Origin: Atlantibacter sp032062175
GTDB taxonomy: Bacteria; Pseudomonadota; Gammaproteobacteria; Enterobacterales; Enterobacteriaceae
Reading direction: 5' to 3'
Assembly: GCF_032062175.1 (NCBI RefSeq)
Contig: NZ_DAMBQK010000004.1
Span: 62,001-126,000 of the forward strand
Length of the DNA: 64,000 nt
A program made the position numbers and the translations under genes. Every line of letters starts with the position of its first letter. The stretch's first letter is position 1. Under the pieces are notes generated by a model. It did no database searches and had not been told where the DNA came from. It was given only the letters and a program-made list of their open reading frames with translations. Below are positions 18,881 through 26,644 of this stretch, one piece after another.

Positions 18881-18964
18881 CTATCGCTGAATGCCGCCCA
18901 ACAGTCTACCGCGCAGAGATGCGTTGAGTAGTAGTAGACCGAGTAGGCGAACAGTGCGAATCAT
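18881..18964 (-). CDS. leuL: leu operon leader peptide
   Basis: A 27-residue frame starting MIRTVRLLGLLLLNA and ending GGIQR matches the pattern of the E. coli LeuL peptide (28 residues, ending GGIQH). Six leucines fall within seven codons (two, a glycine, then four), and four of the six use the rare CTA codon, as control codons for attenuation. GGAG lies upstream of the ATG. Ribosome stalling on these codons would favour the antiterminator and leuABCD transcription. Confidence 0.92.
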   Translation of the reverse strand: MIRTVRLLGLLLLNASLRGRLLGGIQR

Positions 18965-18998
18965 CAATCAGACTCCAGAATTCGTTAAGATGCTTTTA

Positions 18999-19027
18999 GT
19001 GGTACTTGATTCATAAAGAAGTGTCAA
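18999..19027 (-). promoter_or_regulatory. leuLABCD promoter
   Basis: On the minus strand a consensus -35 TTGACA (19022-19027) is followed after 17 bp by a weak -10, TACCAC (18999-19004), then CTAAAAGC, resembling the E. coli leu promoter, which also has a poor -10. Confidence 0.7.
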
Positions 19028-19604
19028 CCTTTCTTTGACAGGGTCGGAAGTGCAGGTTGAGAAATTCATAAAATTTATATTTAGCGTAATGTGCTAAAAA
19101 ACACAAAAAACCACAATCGATTATTTTGCAGGTGGAGGGCGCGTGAAAATCTTTTTTTGTGACACAGGATGCTTATCTAACCTGCGAGGAAATAAGAATT
19201 TTTATTAGTGATAGAGCCGGGTTATTACGAACTTATTATATTTTAAGATATTTCCAACGCCACCGGGCGAGTTGTTTGTTAATGCCTTGTGTGAAACGGA
19301 GAGGATTAATGAATGCGATATTTTAATATTCCTAAAATGATAATTCACCCGGTGAATTATTGAGAATTTTCATAGATTATGTTTTGATTATCGCTCGTGA
19401 CAAAACGATCCATGAGTAGAAAACTGGACTGAGAGTGGAATTTTGTACTCTGTGCGTAAATGTTGAAGGTTACCCACGGGAATTGTACAAATAAACCTGT
19501 CACTGCATTATTTATAAGTTGTCACTGTTTTTTCCTGAATGCGCAACAGAGTGCGTTCCAATAAGGTTGCCAGGAAGGGCAACAATGTATCATTGGAGTG
19601 GTTT
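19028..19604. other. AT-rich leu-leuO intergenic region
   Basis: This stretch of almost 600 bp contains no plausible gene. It is markedly AT-rich with many A and T runs, as in the E. coli leuL-leuO region (similar length), where H-NS silences leuO. H-NS and LeuO binding is inferred from position and composition only. Confidence 0.5.
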
Positions 19605-20549
19605 ATGCCTGATAATCATATTGAACATTTTCCCGTAACTGAGGGATTAAAACCGCAATTGCGCTCGGTAGACCTCAATTTATTGACCGTTTTCGACGCC
19701 GTTATGCAGGAACAGAATATCACCCGTGCAGCGCACCTGCTGGGGATGTCACAGCCAGCGGTCAGTAATGCGGTGTCCCGTCTTAAGGTGATGTTTAATG
19801 ACGAACTTTTTGTGCGTTATGGGCGCGGCATTCAGCCAACTATGCGCGCGTGCCAGCTTTTCGGTTCCATCCGCCAGGCGTTGCAGTTAGTGCAAAATGA
19901 ACTGCCAGGGTCCGGTTTCGAACCGCTAAGCAGCGAACGCTTATTTAACCTCTGCGTATGCAGCCCGTTAGATAATCTCTTAACGTCAATTATTTATAAT
20001 AGTGTGACGAATATTGCTCCTAATATTCATTTGGCATTTAAATCATCCCTGAATCAAAATATCGAGCATCAGTTGCGCTATCAGGAAACGGAATTTGTTA
20101 TTAGCTATGATGTTTTCCGGCGACCAGAGTTTTCCTGCGTACCGTTATTTGAGGATGAGATGGTTTTGGTGTGCAGTAAATCACATCCCCGGAAAAAAGA
20201 TTTTACGAATGAACAGGGCGTGTACCGTGAACAACATGCGGTTGTCGCGCTAGAGCGTTTTGGTTCATTTAGCGCGCCCTGGTATGACACCACCGAAAAA
20301 CAGGGCGTTATCGCTTATCAGGGAATGGCAATGACCAGCGTCCTGAATGTGGTTTCGCAAACCAATCTGGTCGCTATTGCGCCTCGTTGGCTGGCAGAAG
20401 AATTTATTGCAACCCTGAGCCTGGATATTCTGACGCTGCCCTTAGAACTCAATCGCCGTACCTGCTATCTGTCCTGGCATGAAGCGGCGGGGCGCGACAA
20501 AGGACATCAGTGGATGGAAGAGTTGCTGATCAGAATCTGTAAGAAATAA
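19605..20549 (+). CDS. leuO: LysR-family global regulator LeuO
   Basis: LeuO is a LysR-type regulator that antagonises H-NS and controls many stress and silenced genes. The protein is 314 residues, the E. coli length. The N-terminal helix-turn-helix is in LRSVDLNLLTVFDAV through MSQPAVSNAVSRLK (about residues 20-70); the C-terminal effector domain carries YQGMAMTSVLNVVSQT and ends WMEELLIRICKK. ATG 19605 (MPDNHIEHFP) has TTGGAG upstream; the frame is open 22 codons further 5', without support. The effector domain is more diverged than the DNA-binding domain. Confidence 0.95.
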   Translation: MPDNHIEHFPVTEGLKPQLRSVDLNLLTVFDAVMQEQNITRAAHLLGMSQPAVSNAVSRLKVMFNDELFVRYGRGIQPTMRACQLFGSIRQALQLVQNELPGSGFEPLSSERLFNLCVCSPLDNLLTSIIYNSVTNIAPNIHLAFKSSLNQNIEHQLRYQETEFVISYDVFRRPEFSCVPLFEDEMVLVCSKSHPRKKDFTNEQGVYREQHAVVALERFGSFSAPWYDTTEKQGVIAYQGMAMTSVLNVVSQTNLVAIAPRWLAEEFIATLSLDILTLPLELNRRTCYLSWHEAAGRDKGHQWMEELLIRICKK

Positions 20550-20560
20550 GATTATTAATA

Positions 20561-20598
20561 AAGGCCGAATGGGAAACCATTCGGTTTTCCTGTTTTTT
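20561..20598 (+). terminator. leuO terminator
   Basis: CCGAATGG (20565-20572) pairs with CCATTCGG (20577-20584) around a GAAA tetraloop, followed by TTTTCC and a further six T. Confidence 0.85.
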
Positions 20599-20797
20599 AA
20601 CGCAATTCTGGTTATTTATCCTGTCGTGCCTTGAGGCCGTTTTCTCTTGCCGTTTTACTTGATCTCTCGCTGTAATCCTCAACACTTATAAAATATCCCG
20701 CCATAACATTCGCTTCTTCCAGAGCTTTCTCGCAATTGCGCGTGATTTGCCCGCTAAACCGAAAAAAAGCGTTACGGCGACCGCAATGGCGGCTCAA

Positions 20798-20826
20798 TTG
20801 CCTGCCCGATCCCGAGCGGTTATGTT
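20798..20826 (+). promoter_or_regulatory. ilvIH promoter
   Basis: TTGCCT (20798-20803) and TATGTT (20821-20826) are 17 bp apart, about 80 bp before ilvI, in the position of the E. coli ilvIH P1 promoter. Lrp sites are expected in 20600-20790 by analogy but are too degenerate to call by eye. I see no gene in 20599-20906. Confidence 0.6.
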
Positions 20827-20906
20827 ATGAGAGATCATAAAGCGCATCGCAACGGCGAGAACATGATTTCCGCCGTTGAAAGAAAACAAAAGCCTGGAGG
20901 CAAATG

Positions 20907-22631
20907 ATGGAGATGTTGTCTGGAGCCGAGATGGTGGTTCAATCGCTGATCGACCAGGGCGTGAAACAGGTTTTCGGCTACCCCGGCGGGGCCGTGCTGG
21001 ATATCTATGACGCGCTGCATACGATTGGCGGGATTGACCATATACTGGTGCGGCATGAGCAAGCTGCCGTACACATGGCGGATGGTCTGGCTCGCGCCAC
21101 TGGTGAGGTGGGCGTGGTGCTGGTGACCTCTGGTCCTGGGGCGACCAACGCCATTACCGGCATCGCCACTGCTTATATGGATTCGATTCCACTCGTTGTG
21201 CTCTCCGGCCAGGTGGCGACATCGCTGATTGGCTATGACTCATTCCAGGAATGCGACATGGTGGGGATTTCCCGCCCGGTGGTGAAGCACAGCTTCCTTG
21301 TGAAGCAAACCGAAGACATCCCGACCGTGCTGAAGAAAGCCTTTTGGCTGGCCGCCAGCGGCCGTCCAGGCCCGGTCGTGGTCGATTTGCCGAAAGATAT
21401 TCTTAACCCCGCGAAAAAGATGCCGTACGTCTGGCCCGACTCCGTCAGCATGCGTTCTTATAATCCCACCACCCAGGGGCATAAGGGCCAAATCAAACGC
21501 GCGCTCCAGACGCTGCTCGCCGCGAAAAAACCGGTTCTGTATGTGGGCGGCGGCGCGATCAATTCGGGTTGTGACGCGCAGCTGCGCCGCCTGGTTGAAA
21601 AGCTCAACCTGCCGGTCGCCTCTTCTTTAATGGGGTTGGGCGCGTTTCCCGGCTCGCATCGTCAGTCGTTAGGCATGTTGGGCATGCACGGTACTTACGA
21701 AGCCAATATGACGATGCACCACTCCGATGTCATTTTTGCCGTTGGCGTGCGCTTTGACGACCGCACCACCAACAATCTGGCGAAGTACTGCCCGAATGCC
21801 ACGGTGCTGCATATCGATATCGACCCGGCGTCTATTTCTAAAACAGTGTCTGCGGATATTCCCATCGTGGGCGACGCGGGGCTGGTGCTGGAACAGATGC
21901 TGGAATTGCTGGAGCAGGAAGAAAGTGCGCAGGCGCTGGATGATATCCGCGACTGGTGGCAGCAAATTGAAGTCTGGCGTGCGCGCAAATGTCTGGGCTA
22001 TAGCACCGCCGGTGAAAGCATTAAACCTCAGGCGGTGATTGAAACCATTCACCGTTTAACTCACGGCGATGCGTATGTTACGTCTGACGTTGGGCAGCAT
22101 CAGATGTTTGCTGCACTTTATTATGCATTCGATAAACCGCGTCGTTGGATAAACTCCGGCGGCCTCGGCACCATGGGATTTGGTTTGCCTGCGGCGCTGG
22201 GCGTCAAGCTGGCCCTGCCGAATGAAACGGTGATTTGCGTGACCGGGGATGGCAGCATCCAAATGAACATTCAGGAACTGTCCACCGCGCTGCAATATGA
22301 GCTACCGGTGCTGGTGCTAAACCTGAACAACCGCTATCTCGGCATGGTGAAGCAGTGGCAGGACATGATTTATTCCGGCCGCCATTCGCAGTCTTATATG
22401 GAATCACTGCCGGACTTCGCTCGCCTGGCGCAGGCTTACGGGCACATCGGCATCAACATTACCCGCCCTGATGAACTGGAAAGCAAATTAAGCGAAGCCC
22501 TGGAGCAGGTGCGCAATAACCGCCTGGTGTTTGTCGATGTCACCGTGGACGGCACTGAGCACGTTTACCCGATGCATATTCGTGGCGGCGGGATGGATGA
22601 AATGTGGTTAAGCAAAACGGAGAGGACATAA
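20907..22631 (+). CDS. ilvI: Acetolactate synthase III large subunit
   Basis: IlvI is the catalytic, TPP-dependent subunit of valine-sensitive acetohydroxyacid synthase III, the first shared step of isoleucine and valine synthesis. The 574-residue protein has VFGYPGGAVLDIYDAL at the N-terminal TPP-binding half, with the conserved glutamate in VRHEQAAVHMADG, and the C-terminal TPP/Mg motif GDGSIQMNIQEL followed by NNRYLGMVKQWQ. Two ATGs are adjacent; the second (20907) gives the E. coli length and a better distance from GGAGG. It precedes ilvH by two bases. Confidence 0.97.
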   Translation: MEMLSGAEMVVQSLIDQGVKQVFGYPGGAVLDIYDALHTIGGIDHILVRHEQAAVHMADGLARATGEVGVVLVTSGPGATNAITGIATAYMDSIPLVVLSGQVATSLIGYDSFQECDMVGISRPVVKHSFLVKQTEDIPTVLKKAFWLAASGRPGPVVVDLPKDILNPAKKMPYVWPDSVSMRSYNPTTQGHKGQIKRALQTLLAAKKPVLYVGGGAINSGCDAQLRRLVEKLNLPVASSLMGLGAFPGSHRQSLGMLGMHGTYEANMTMHHSDVIFAVGVRFDDRTTNNLAKYCPNATVLHIDIDPASISKTVSADIPIVGDAGLVLEQMLELLEQEESAQALDDIRDWWQQIEVWRARKCLGYSTAGESIKPQAVIETIHRLTHGDAYVTSDVGQHQMFAALYYAFDKPRRWINSGGLGTMGFGLPAALGVKLALPNETVICVTGDGSIQMNIQELSTALQYELPVLVLNLNNRYLGMVKQWQDMIYSGRHSQSYMESLPDFARLAQAYGHIGINITRPDELESKLSEALEQVRNNRLVFVDVTVDGTEHVYPMHIRGGGMDEMWLSKTERT

Positions 22632-22633
22632 GC

Positions 22634-23125
22634 ATGCGCCGGATACTATCTGTGTTACTGGAAAACGAATCGGGCGCATTGTCACGGGTGATTGGCTTGT
22701 TCTCCCAGCGCGGCTATAACATCGAAAGCCTTACCGTTGCGCCGACAGAAGATCCTACGCTGTCGCGCATGACCATCCAGACGGTGGGCGATGCCAAAGT
22801 TCTTGAGCAGATCGAAAAGCAGCTGCACAAGCTGGTTGATGTGCTGCGCGTGAACGAACTGGGGCAGGGCGCTCACGTCGAACGTGAAATCATGTTGGTG
22901 AAGATTCAGGCCAGCGGCTATGGCCGCGATGAAGTCAAACGCAACACCGAGATCTTCCGTGGTTCTATTATTGATGTGACGCCATCGATGTATACCGTAC
23001 AGTTGGCTGGCACCAGCGATAAACTGGACGCGTTCCTCGCGACCATCCGCGATGTGGCGAAAATCGTCGAGGTGGCGCGTTCCGGTGTTGTCGGGCTGTC
23101 GCGCGGTGATAAGATTATGCGGTAA
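22634..23125 (+). CDS. ilvH: Acetolactate synthase III regulatory subunit
   Basis: IlvH binds IlvI, raises its activity and confers valine feedback inhibition. It is 163 residues, the E. coli length: an N-terminal ACT domain (MRRILSVLLENESGALSRV, then GYNIESLTVAPT) and a C-terminal domain starting around EIMLVKIQASG. ATG 22634 lies three bases after the ilvI stop with AGAGGA upstream. Confidence 0.97.
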   Translation: MRRILSVLLENESGALSRVIGLFSQRGYNIESLTVAPTEDPTLSRMTIQTVGDAKVLEQIEKQLHKLVDVLRVNELGQGAHVEREIMLVKIQASGYGRDEVKRNTEIFRGSIIDVTPSMYTVQLAGTSDKLDAFLATIRDVAKIVEVARSGVVGLSRGDKIMR

Positions 23126-23149
23126 CGCGAAACATAAATGAATAAACGG

Positions 23150-23178
23150 GCCCGGCATGACTCACCGGGCTTTTTTTT
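23150..23178 (+). terminator. ilvIH terminator
   Basis: GCCCGG (23150-23155) pairs with CCGGGC (23165-23170), followed by eight T. Confidence 0.88.
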
Positions 23179-23301
23179 GCCTGAATGCCAGCAAGAGCGC
23201 GCAAAAGCAGTTGCTCAGGGTATTATTCTGCGTTTAGATGTTATGGATTTTGCTATAACCCTAATAAGGCTATGGAGTATGTCATTCACTAAGGGGCAAT
23301 T

Positions 23302-24306
23302 GTGAAACTGGATGAAATCGCGCGACTGGCAGGGGTATCGCGCACAACGGCGAGCTACGTCATTAATGGAAAAGCCCGACAGTATCGTGTGAGCGATAAA
23401 ACTGTCGAAAAAGTGATGGCGGTCGTGCGTGAGCATAACTACCACCCAAACGCGGTGGCGGCGGGATTGCGCGCAGGCAGGACGCGCTCGATCGGCTTAG
23501 TGATCCCCGATCTTGAAAACACCAGCTATACGCGAATTGCCAATTATCTCGAACGCCAGGCCCGGCAGCGTGGCTATCAACTGCTGATCGCCTGTTCTGA
23601 AGATCAGCCCGATAACGAGATGCGCTGTATAGAGCATCTTTTACAGCGCCAGGTTGACGCCATTATCGTTTCTACCTCCTTACCGCCTGAACACCCGTTC
23701 TATCAACGCTGGGCGAATAATTCATTCCCCATCGTCGCGCTGGATCGCGCCCTGGATCGCGAGCACTTTACCAGCGTAGTGGGCGCCGATCAGGACGATG
23801 CAGAAATGCTGGCGGGCGAATTACGTAAATTCCCGGCGCAAACCGTATTGTATATGGGGGCGCTGCCGGAACTGTCGGTCAGCTTTTTACGCGAGCAGGG
23901 GTTTCGCACCGCGTGGAAAGACGATCCCCGGGAGGTGCATTACCTGTATGCCAACAGCTATGAAAGAGAAGCCGCTGGGCAGCTTTTCGAGAAATGGCTG
24001 GAAACCCATCCAATGCCGCAGGCGCTGTTCACGACGTCATTTGCCCTGCTGCAAGGCGTCATGGATGTGACGTTGAAACGCGAAGGCCGTTTGCCGACCG
24101 ATCTGGCCATCGCCACCTTCGGGGATAATGAACTGCTCGATTTCCTGCAATGTCCGGTACTGGCCGTGGCGCAACGTCATCGTGATGTGGCCGAGCGTGT
24201 CCTTGAACTGGTGCTGGCAAGCCTTGATGAGCCGCGCAAACCAAAACCGGGTCTCACGCGGATAAAGCGTAATCTGTTTAAACGCGGCAGTCTAAGCCGT
24301 CGTTAA
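23302..24306 (+). CDS. cra: Catabolite repressor/activator Cra (FruR)
   Basis: Cra is a LacI/GalR-family regulator that controls the direction of carbon flow; fructose-1-phosphate (and possibly fructose-1,6-bisphosphate) releases it from DNA. It is 334 residues, as in E. coli. The N-terminal helix-turn-helix MKLDEIARLAGVSRTTASYV and hinge region are followed by the periplasmic-binding-type sensor domain (GLVIPDLENTSYTRIA, VSTSLPPEHPFYQ, ATFGDNELLDFL). The start is a GTG at 23302, preceded by AAGGGG, as known for fruR in E. coli. Confidence 0.96.
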   Translation: MKLDEIARLAGVSRTTASYVINGKARQYRVSDKTVEKVMAVVREHNYHPNAVAAGLRAGRTRSIGLVIPDLENTSYTRIANYLERQARQRGYQLLIACSEDQPDNEMRCIEHLLQRQVDAIIVSTSLPPEHPFYQRWANNSFPIVALDRALDREHFTSVVGADQDDAEMLAGELRKFPAQTVLYMGALPELSVSFLREQGFRTAWKDDPREVHYLYANSYEREAAGQLFEKWLETHPMPQALFTTSFALLQGVMDVTLKREGRLPTDLAIATFGDNELLDFLQCPVLAVAQRHRDVAERVLELVLASLDEPRKPKPGLTRIKRNLFKRGSLSRR

Positions 24307-24316
24307 TTTTCTGATA

Positions 24317-24340
24317 AAGGCAGCCCAGGCTGCCTTTTTT
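24317..24340 (+). terminator. cra terminator
   Basis: AAGGCAGCC and GGCTGCCTT form a 9-bp stem around two bases, ending in six T. Confidence 0.88.
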
Positions 24341-24772
24341 AATATTCGGATTATTCCGTACTTAAAGTACGTATTTCTTAAATTATTAAATAACGGCTTC
24401 AAACGAAGGATTAATATTCGATAAGCAGTAAATTAATATTTCCTTTGAATCATTTTGTAACATGTGGAGAACAATAAGCGGCGGTAAAATAACTTTATTC
24501 TTACCGCGATCCAGAATGATTCACACAGCCGAACGGCAGGAGTCGCTGTTCAGCCCACGCGATTTGCCTTAAAATGCCGCTCGCGTCGCAAACTCGGCAC
24601 TTTGTATTTTTTTTGTACGTAAATAGTCGATTTTACCCCACCCGGTTTATTCGTCGTTTTTCTTACAAATATTCATGACGTTAATTTTGCCTCGCTTTAA
24701 ACGCAGCTTTTTAAATTAGCTCTTCTCCTCCTTTGGAACGGATAATTTGTTAATTCCAGCCCTGGTGCTGGC
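24341..24772. other. cra-mraZ intergenic spacer, no gene seen
   Basis: About 430 bp with no convincing open frame or RNA. It is AT-rich, with long A/T runs in the first half. The E. coli spacer is of comparable size. It ends at the mra promoter. Confidence 0.5.
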
Positions 24773-24835
24773 TTGACAAGCTTTTCCTCCGCTCCGTAAA
24801 CTCCCTAAGGTGGGAATTTGTGGGATATTGTGGTG
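24773..24835 (+). promoter_or_regulatory. mra (dcw) promoter with MraZ operator repeats
   Basis: TTGACA (24773-24778) and TAAACT (24797-24802), 18 bp apart, form a strong promoter about 60 bp before mraZ. Just downstream are 10-bp spaced direct repeats TGGGA (24811), TGGGA (24821) and TGGTG (24831), matching the TGGGN boxes bound by MraZ in E. coli. MraZ therefore probably represses its own operon here. Confidence 0.85.
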
Positions 24836-24863
24836 GAAAGGGGCTTAACAGGGTGAGGCTGGC

Positions 24864-25322
24864 ATGTTCCGTGGCGCTTCGTTAGTAAACCTCGACAGTA
24901 AAGGGCGGTTATCCGTGCCTACCCGCTATAGGGAACAACTGATCGAGACCGCTGCCGGTCAGATGGTTTGCACCATCGACATCCATCACCCCTGCCTGCT
25001 GCTTTATACGCTTCCTGAATGGGAAGTGATTGAACAAAAGCTATCGCGTCTGTCGAGCATGAACCCCAACGAGCGCCGTGTGCAACGGCTGCTGTTAGGG
25101 CATGCCAGTGAATGTCAGATGGACAGTGCCGGACGTCTGCTGTTAACCCCTGTGTTAAGGCAGCATGCCGGACTTACCAAAGAAGTGATGCTGGTCGGGC
25201 AGTTCAATAAATTTGAGCTGTGGGACGAAACGACCTGGTATCAACGGGTCAAGGAAGACATAGACGCAGAGCAGTCCTCTACTGAAGTGATGTCAGAGAG
25301 GTTGCAGGATTTGTCCTTATAA
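24864..25322 (+). CDS. mraZ: Transcriptional regulator MraZ
   Basis: MraZ is the autoregulator of the dcw cluster and forms ring-shaped oligomers. The 152-residue protein (E. coli 152) has two AbrB-like swapped-hairpin domains, each with the family D-x3-R motif: NLDSKGRLSVP at about residues 9-19 and QMDSAGRLLLTP near 88-99. First gene of the cluster, four bases before rsmH; its likely operator lies just upstream. Confidence 0.96.
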   Translation: MFRGASLVNLDSKGRLSVPTRYREQLIETAAGQMVCTIDIHHPCLLLYTLPEWEVIEQKLSRLSSMNPNERRVQRLLLGHASECQMDSAGRLLLTPVLRQHAGLTKEVMLVGQFNKFELWDETTWYQRVKEDIDAEQSSTEVMSERLQDLSL

Positions 25323-25325
25323 AAA

Positions 25326-26267
25326 ATGATGGAAAATTATAAACATAAAACGGTGCTGCTCGACGAGGCCGTTAACGGCCTGAATATTCGTCCTGATGGC
25401 ATCTACATCGATGGCACATTTGGTCGCGGTGGTCACTCGCGTTTGATTTTGTCCCAGCTTGGGCCGGAAGGCAGGCTGATGGCGATCGATCGCGATCCTC
25501 AGGCTATTGAAGCCGCAAACGCGATCGACGATCCGCGCTTTTCTATTGTGCATGGTCCGTTTTCTGCGCTGGCGGACTACGTACGTGACCGCGATCTTCA
25601 GGGGAAGATCGACGGCATCCTTCTCGATCTTGGCGTTTCTTCACCGCAGCTTGACGACGCAGAGCGCGGTTTCTCCTTTATGCGCGACGGGCCGCTGGAT
25701 ATGCGTATGGACCCGACACGCGGCCAATCTGCCGCCGAATGGCTGCTCTCAGCAGAAGAGAGCGACATCACCTGGGTACTGAAAGCCTATGGCGAAGAGC
25801 GTTTCGCGAAACGCATCGCGCGCGCCATCGTTGAGCGCAATCGTGAACAGCCGATGACCCGCACCAAAGAATTAGCCGAAGTGGTTGCCGCAGCGACCCC
25901 GGTAAAAGACAAATTTAAGCACCCGGCGACCCGCACGTTTCAGGCGGTACGTATTTGGGTGAACAGTGAACTCGAGGAGATCGAGCTGGCGCTAAAAGGC
26001 TCGCTTGACGTACTGGCTCCGGGAGGACGCCTTTCTGTCATCAGTTTCCACTCGCTGGAGGATCGGCTGGTCAAACGCTTTATGCGCGAGCAAAGCCGTG
26101 GCCCCCAGGTGCCCGCAGGACTTCCGATGACAGAAGCGCAACTCAGTAAACTGGGCGGTCGTTATTTACGAGCATTAGGCAAGTTGATGCCGGGCGAAGA
26201 AGAAGTGGCGGAAAATCCACGTGCCCGTAGTTCAGTGCTGCGTATAGCAGAAAGGACGAACGCATGA
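25326..26267 (+). CDS. rsmH: 16S rRNA m4C1402 methyltransferase RsmH (MraW)
   Basis: RsmH methylates N4 of C1402 in the 16S rRNA decoding centre using SAM. It is 313 residues (E. coli 313). The SAM-binding motif IDGTFGRGGHSRLIL is near residue 30; DGILLDLGVSSPQLDD near 100 is a family signature, and the C-terminal part holds LSVISFHSLEDRLVKRFM. Its last four bases overlap the ftsL start. The start lacks a strong ribosome site and follows mraZ closely, suggesting coupling. Confidence 0.96.
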   Translation: MMENYKHKTVLLDEAVNGLNIRPDGIYIDGTFGRGGHSRLILSQLGPEGRLMAIDRDPQAIEAANAIDDPRFSIVHGPFSALADYVRDRDLQGKIDGILLDLGVSSPQLDDAERGFSFMRDGPLDMRMDPTRGQSAAEWLLSAEESDITWVLKAYGEERFAKRIARAIVERNREQPMTRTKELAEVVAAATPVKDKFKHPATRTFQAVRIWVNSELEEIELALKGSLDVLAPGGRLSVISFHSLEDRLVKRFMREQSRGPQVPAGLPMTEAQLSKLGGRYLRALGKLMPGEEEVAENPRARSSVLRIAERTNA

Positions 26268-26629
26268 TCGGCAGAGTGACGGAGACCCTCAGCAAAGTTA
26301 CCGGATCGTTAGGAAGCAACGAGCGCCATGCCTTGCCTGGCGTGATCGGCAGCGATCTGTTGCGACACGGGAAACTGCCACTCTGCCTGTTCATTATTAT
26401 TATCGTCACCGCAATTTCCGTGGTGACCACCGCTCACCACACCCGTCTTCTGACGGCGCAGCGTGAGCAACTGGTACTGGAACGTGATGCGCTGGACATC
26501 GAATGGCGCAACCTGATCCTTGAAGAAAACGCACTCGGCGACCACAGCCGGGTTGAGCGGATCGCCACCGAAAAGCTGCAACTGCAGCATGTCGATCCAT
26601 CCCAGGAAAATATCGTGGTTCAGAAATAA
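26264..26629 (+). CDS. ftsL: Cell division protein FtsL
   Basis: FtsL is a bitopic inner-membrane protein that forms the FtsQLB complex and activates FtsWI. It is 121 residues (E. coli 121), with a short cytoplasmic tail, one transmembrane segment (about 38-57, LPLCLFIIIIVTAISVV) and a periplasmic leucine-zipper-like coiled coil (QREQLVLERDALDIEWRNL). The start ATGA overlaps the rsmH stop. Confidence 0.95.
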   Translation: MIGRVTETLSKVTGSLGSNERHALPGVIGSDLLRHGKLPLCLFIIIIVTAISVVTTAHHTRLLTAQREQLVLERDALDIEWRNLILEENALGDHSRVERIATEKLQLQHVDPSQENIVVQK

Positions 26630-26644
26630 GGACTTACAACAGGC

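Noticed and set aside
20612..20797. 61-codon minus-strand frame between leuO and ilvI
   Set aside because: Lies in the expected Lrp-binding region upstream of ilvIH; no ribosome site or recognisable protein.
23185..23292. 35-codon frame just before cra
   Set aside because: Could be a leader peptide like E. coli fruL, but the sequence does not resemble it and no attenuator is visible.
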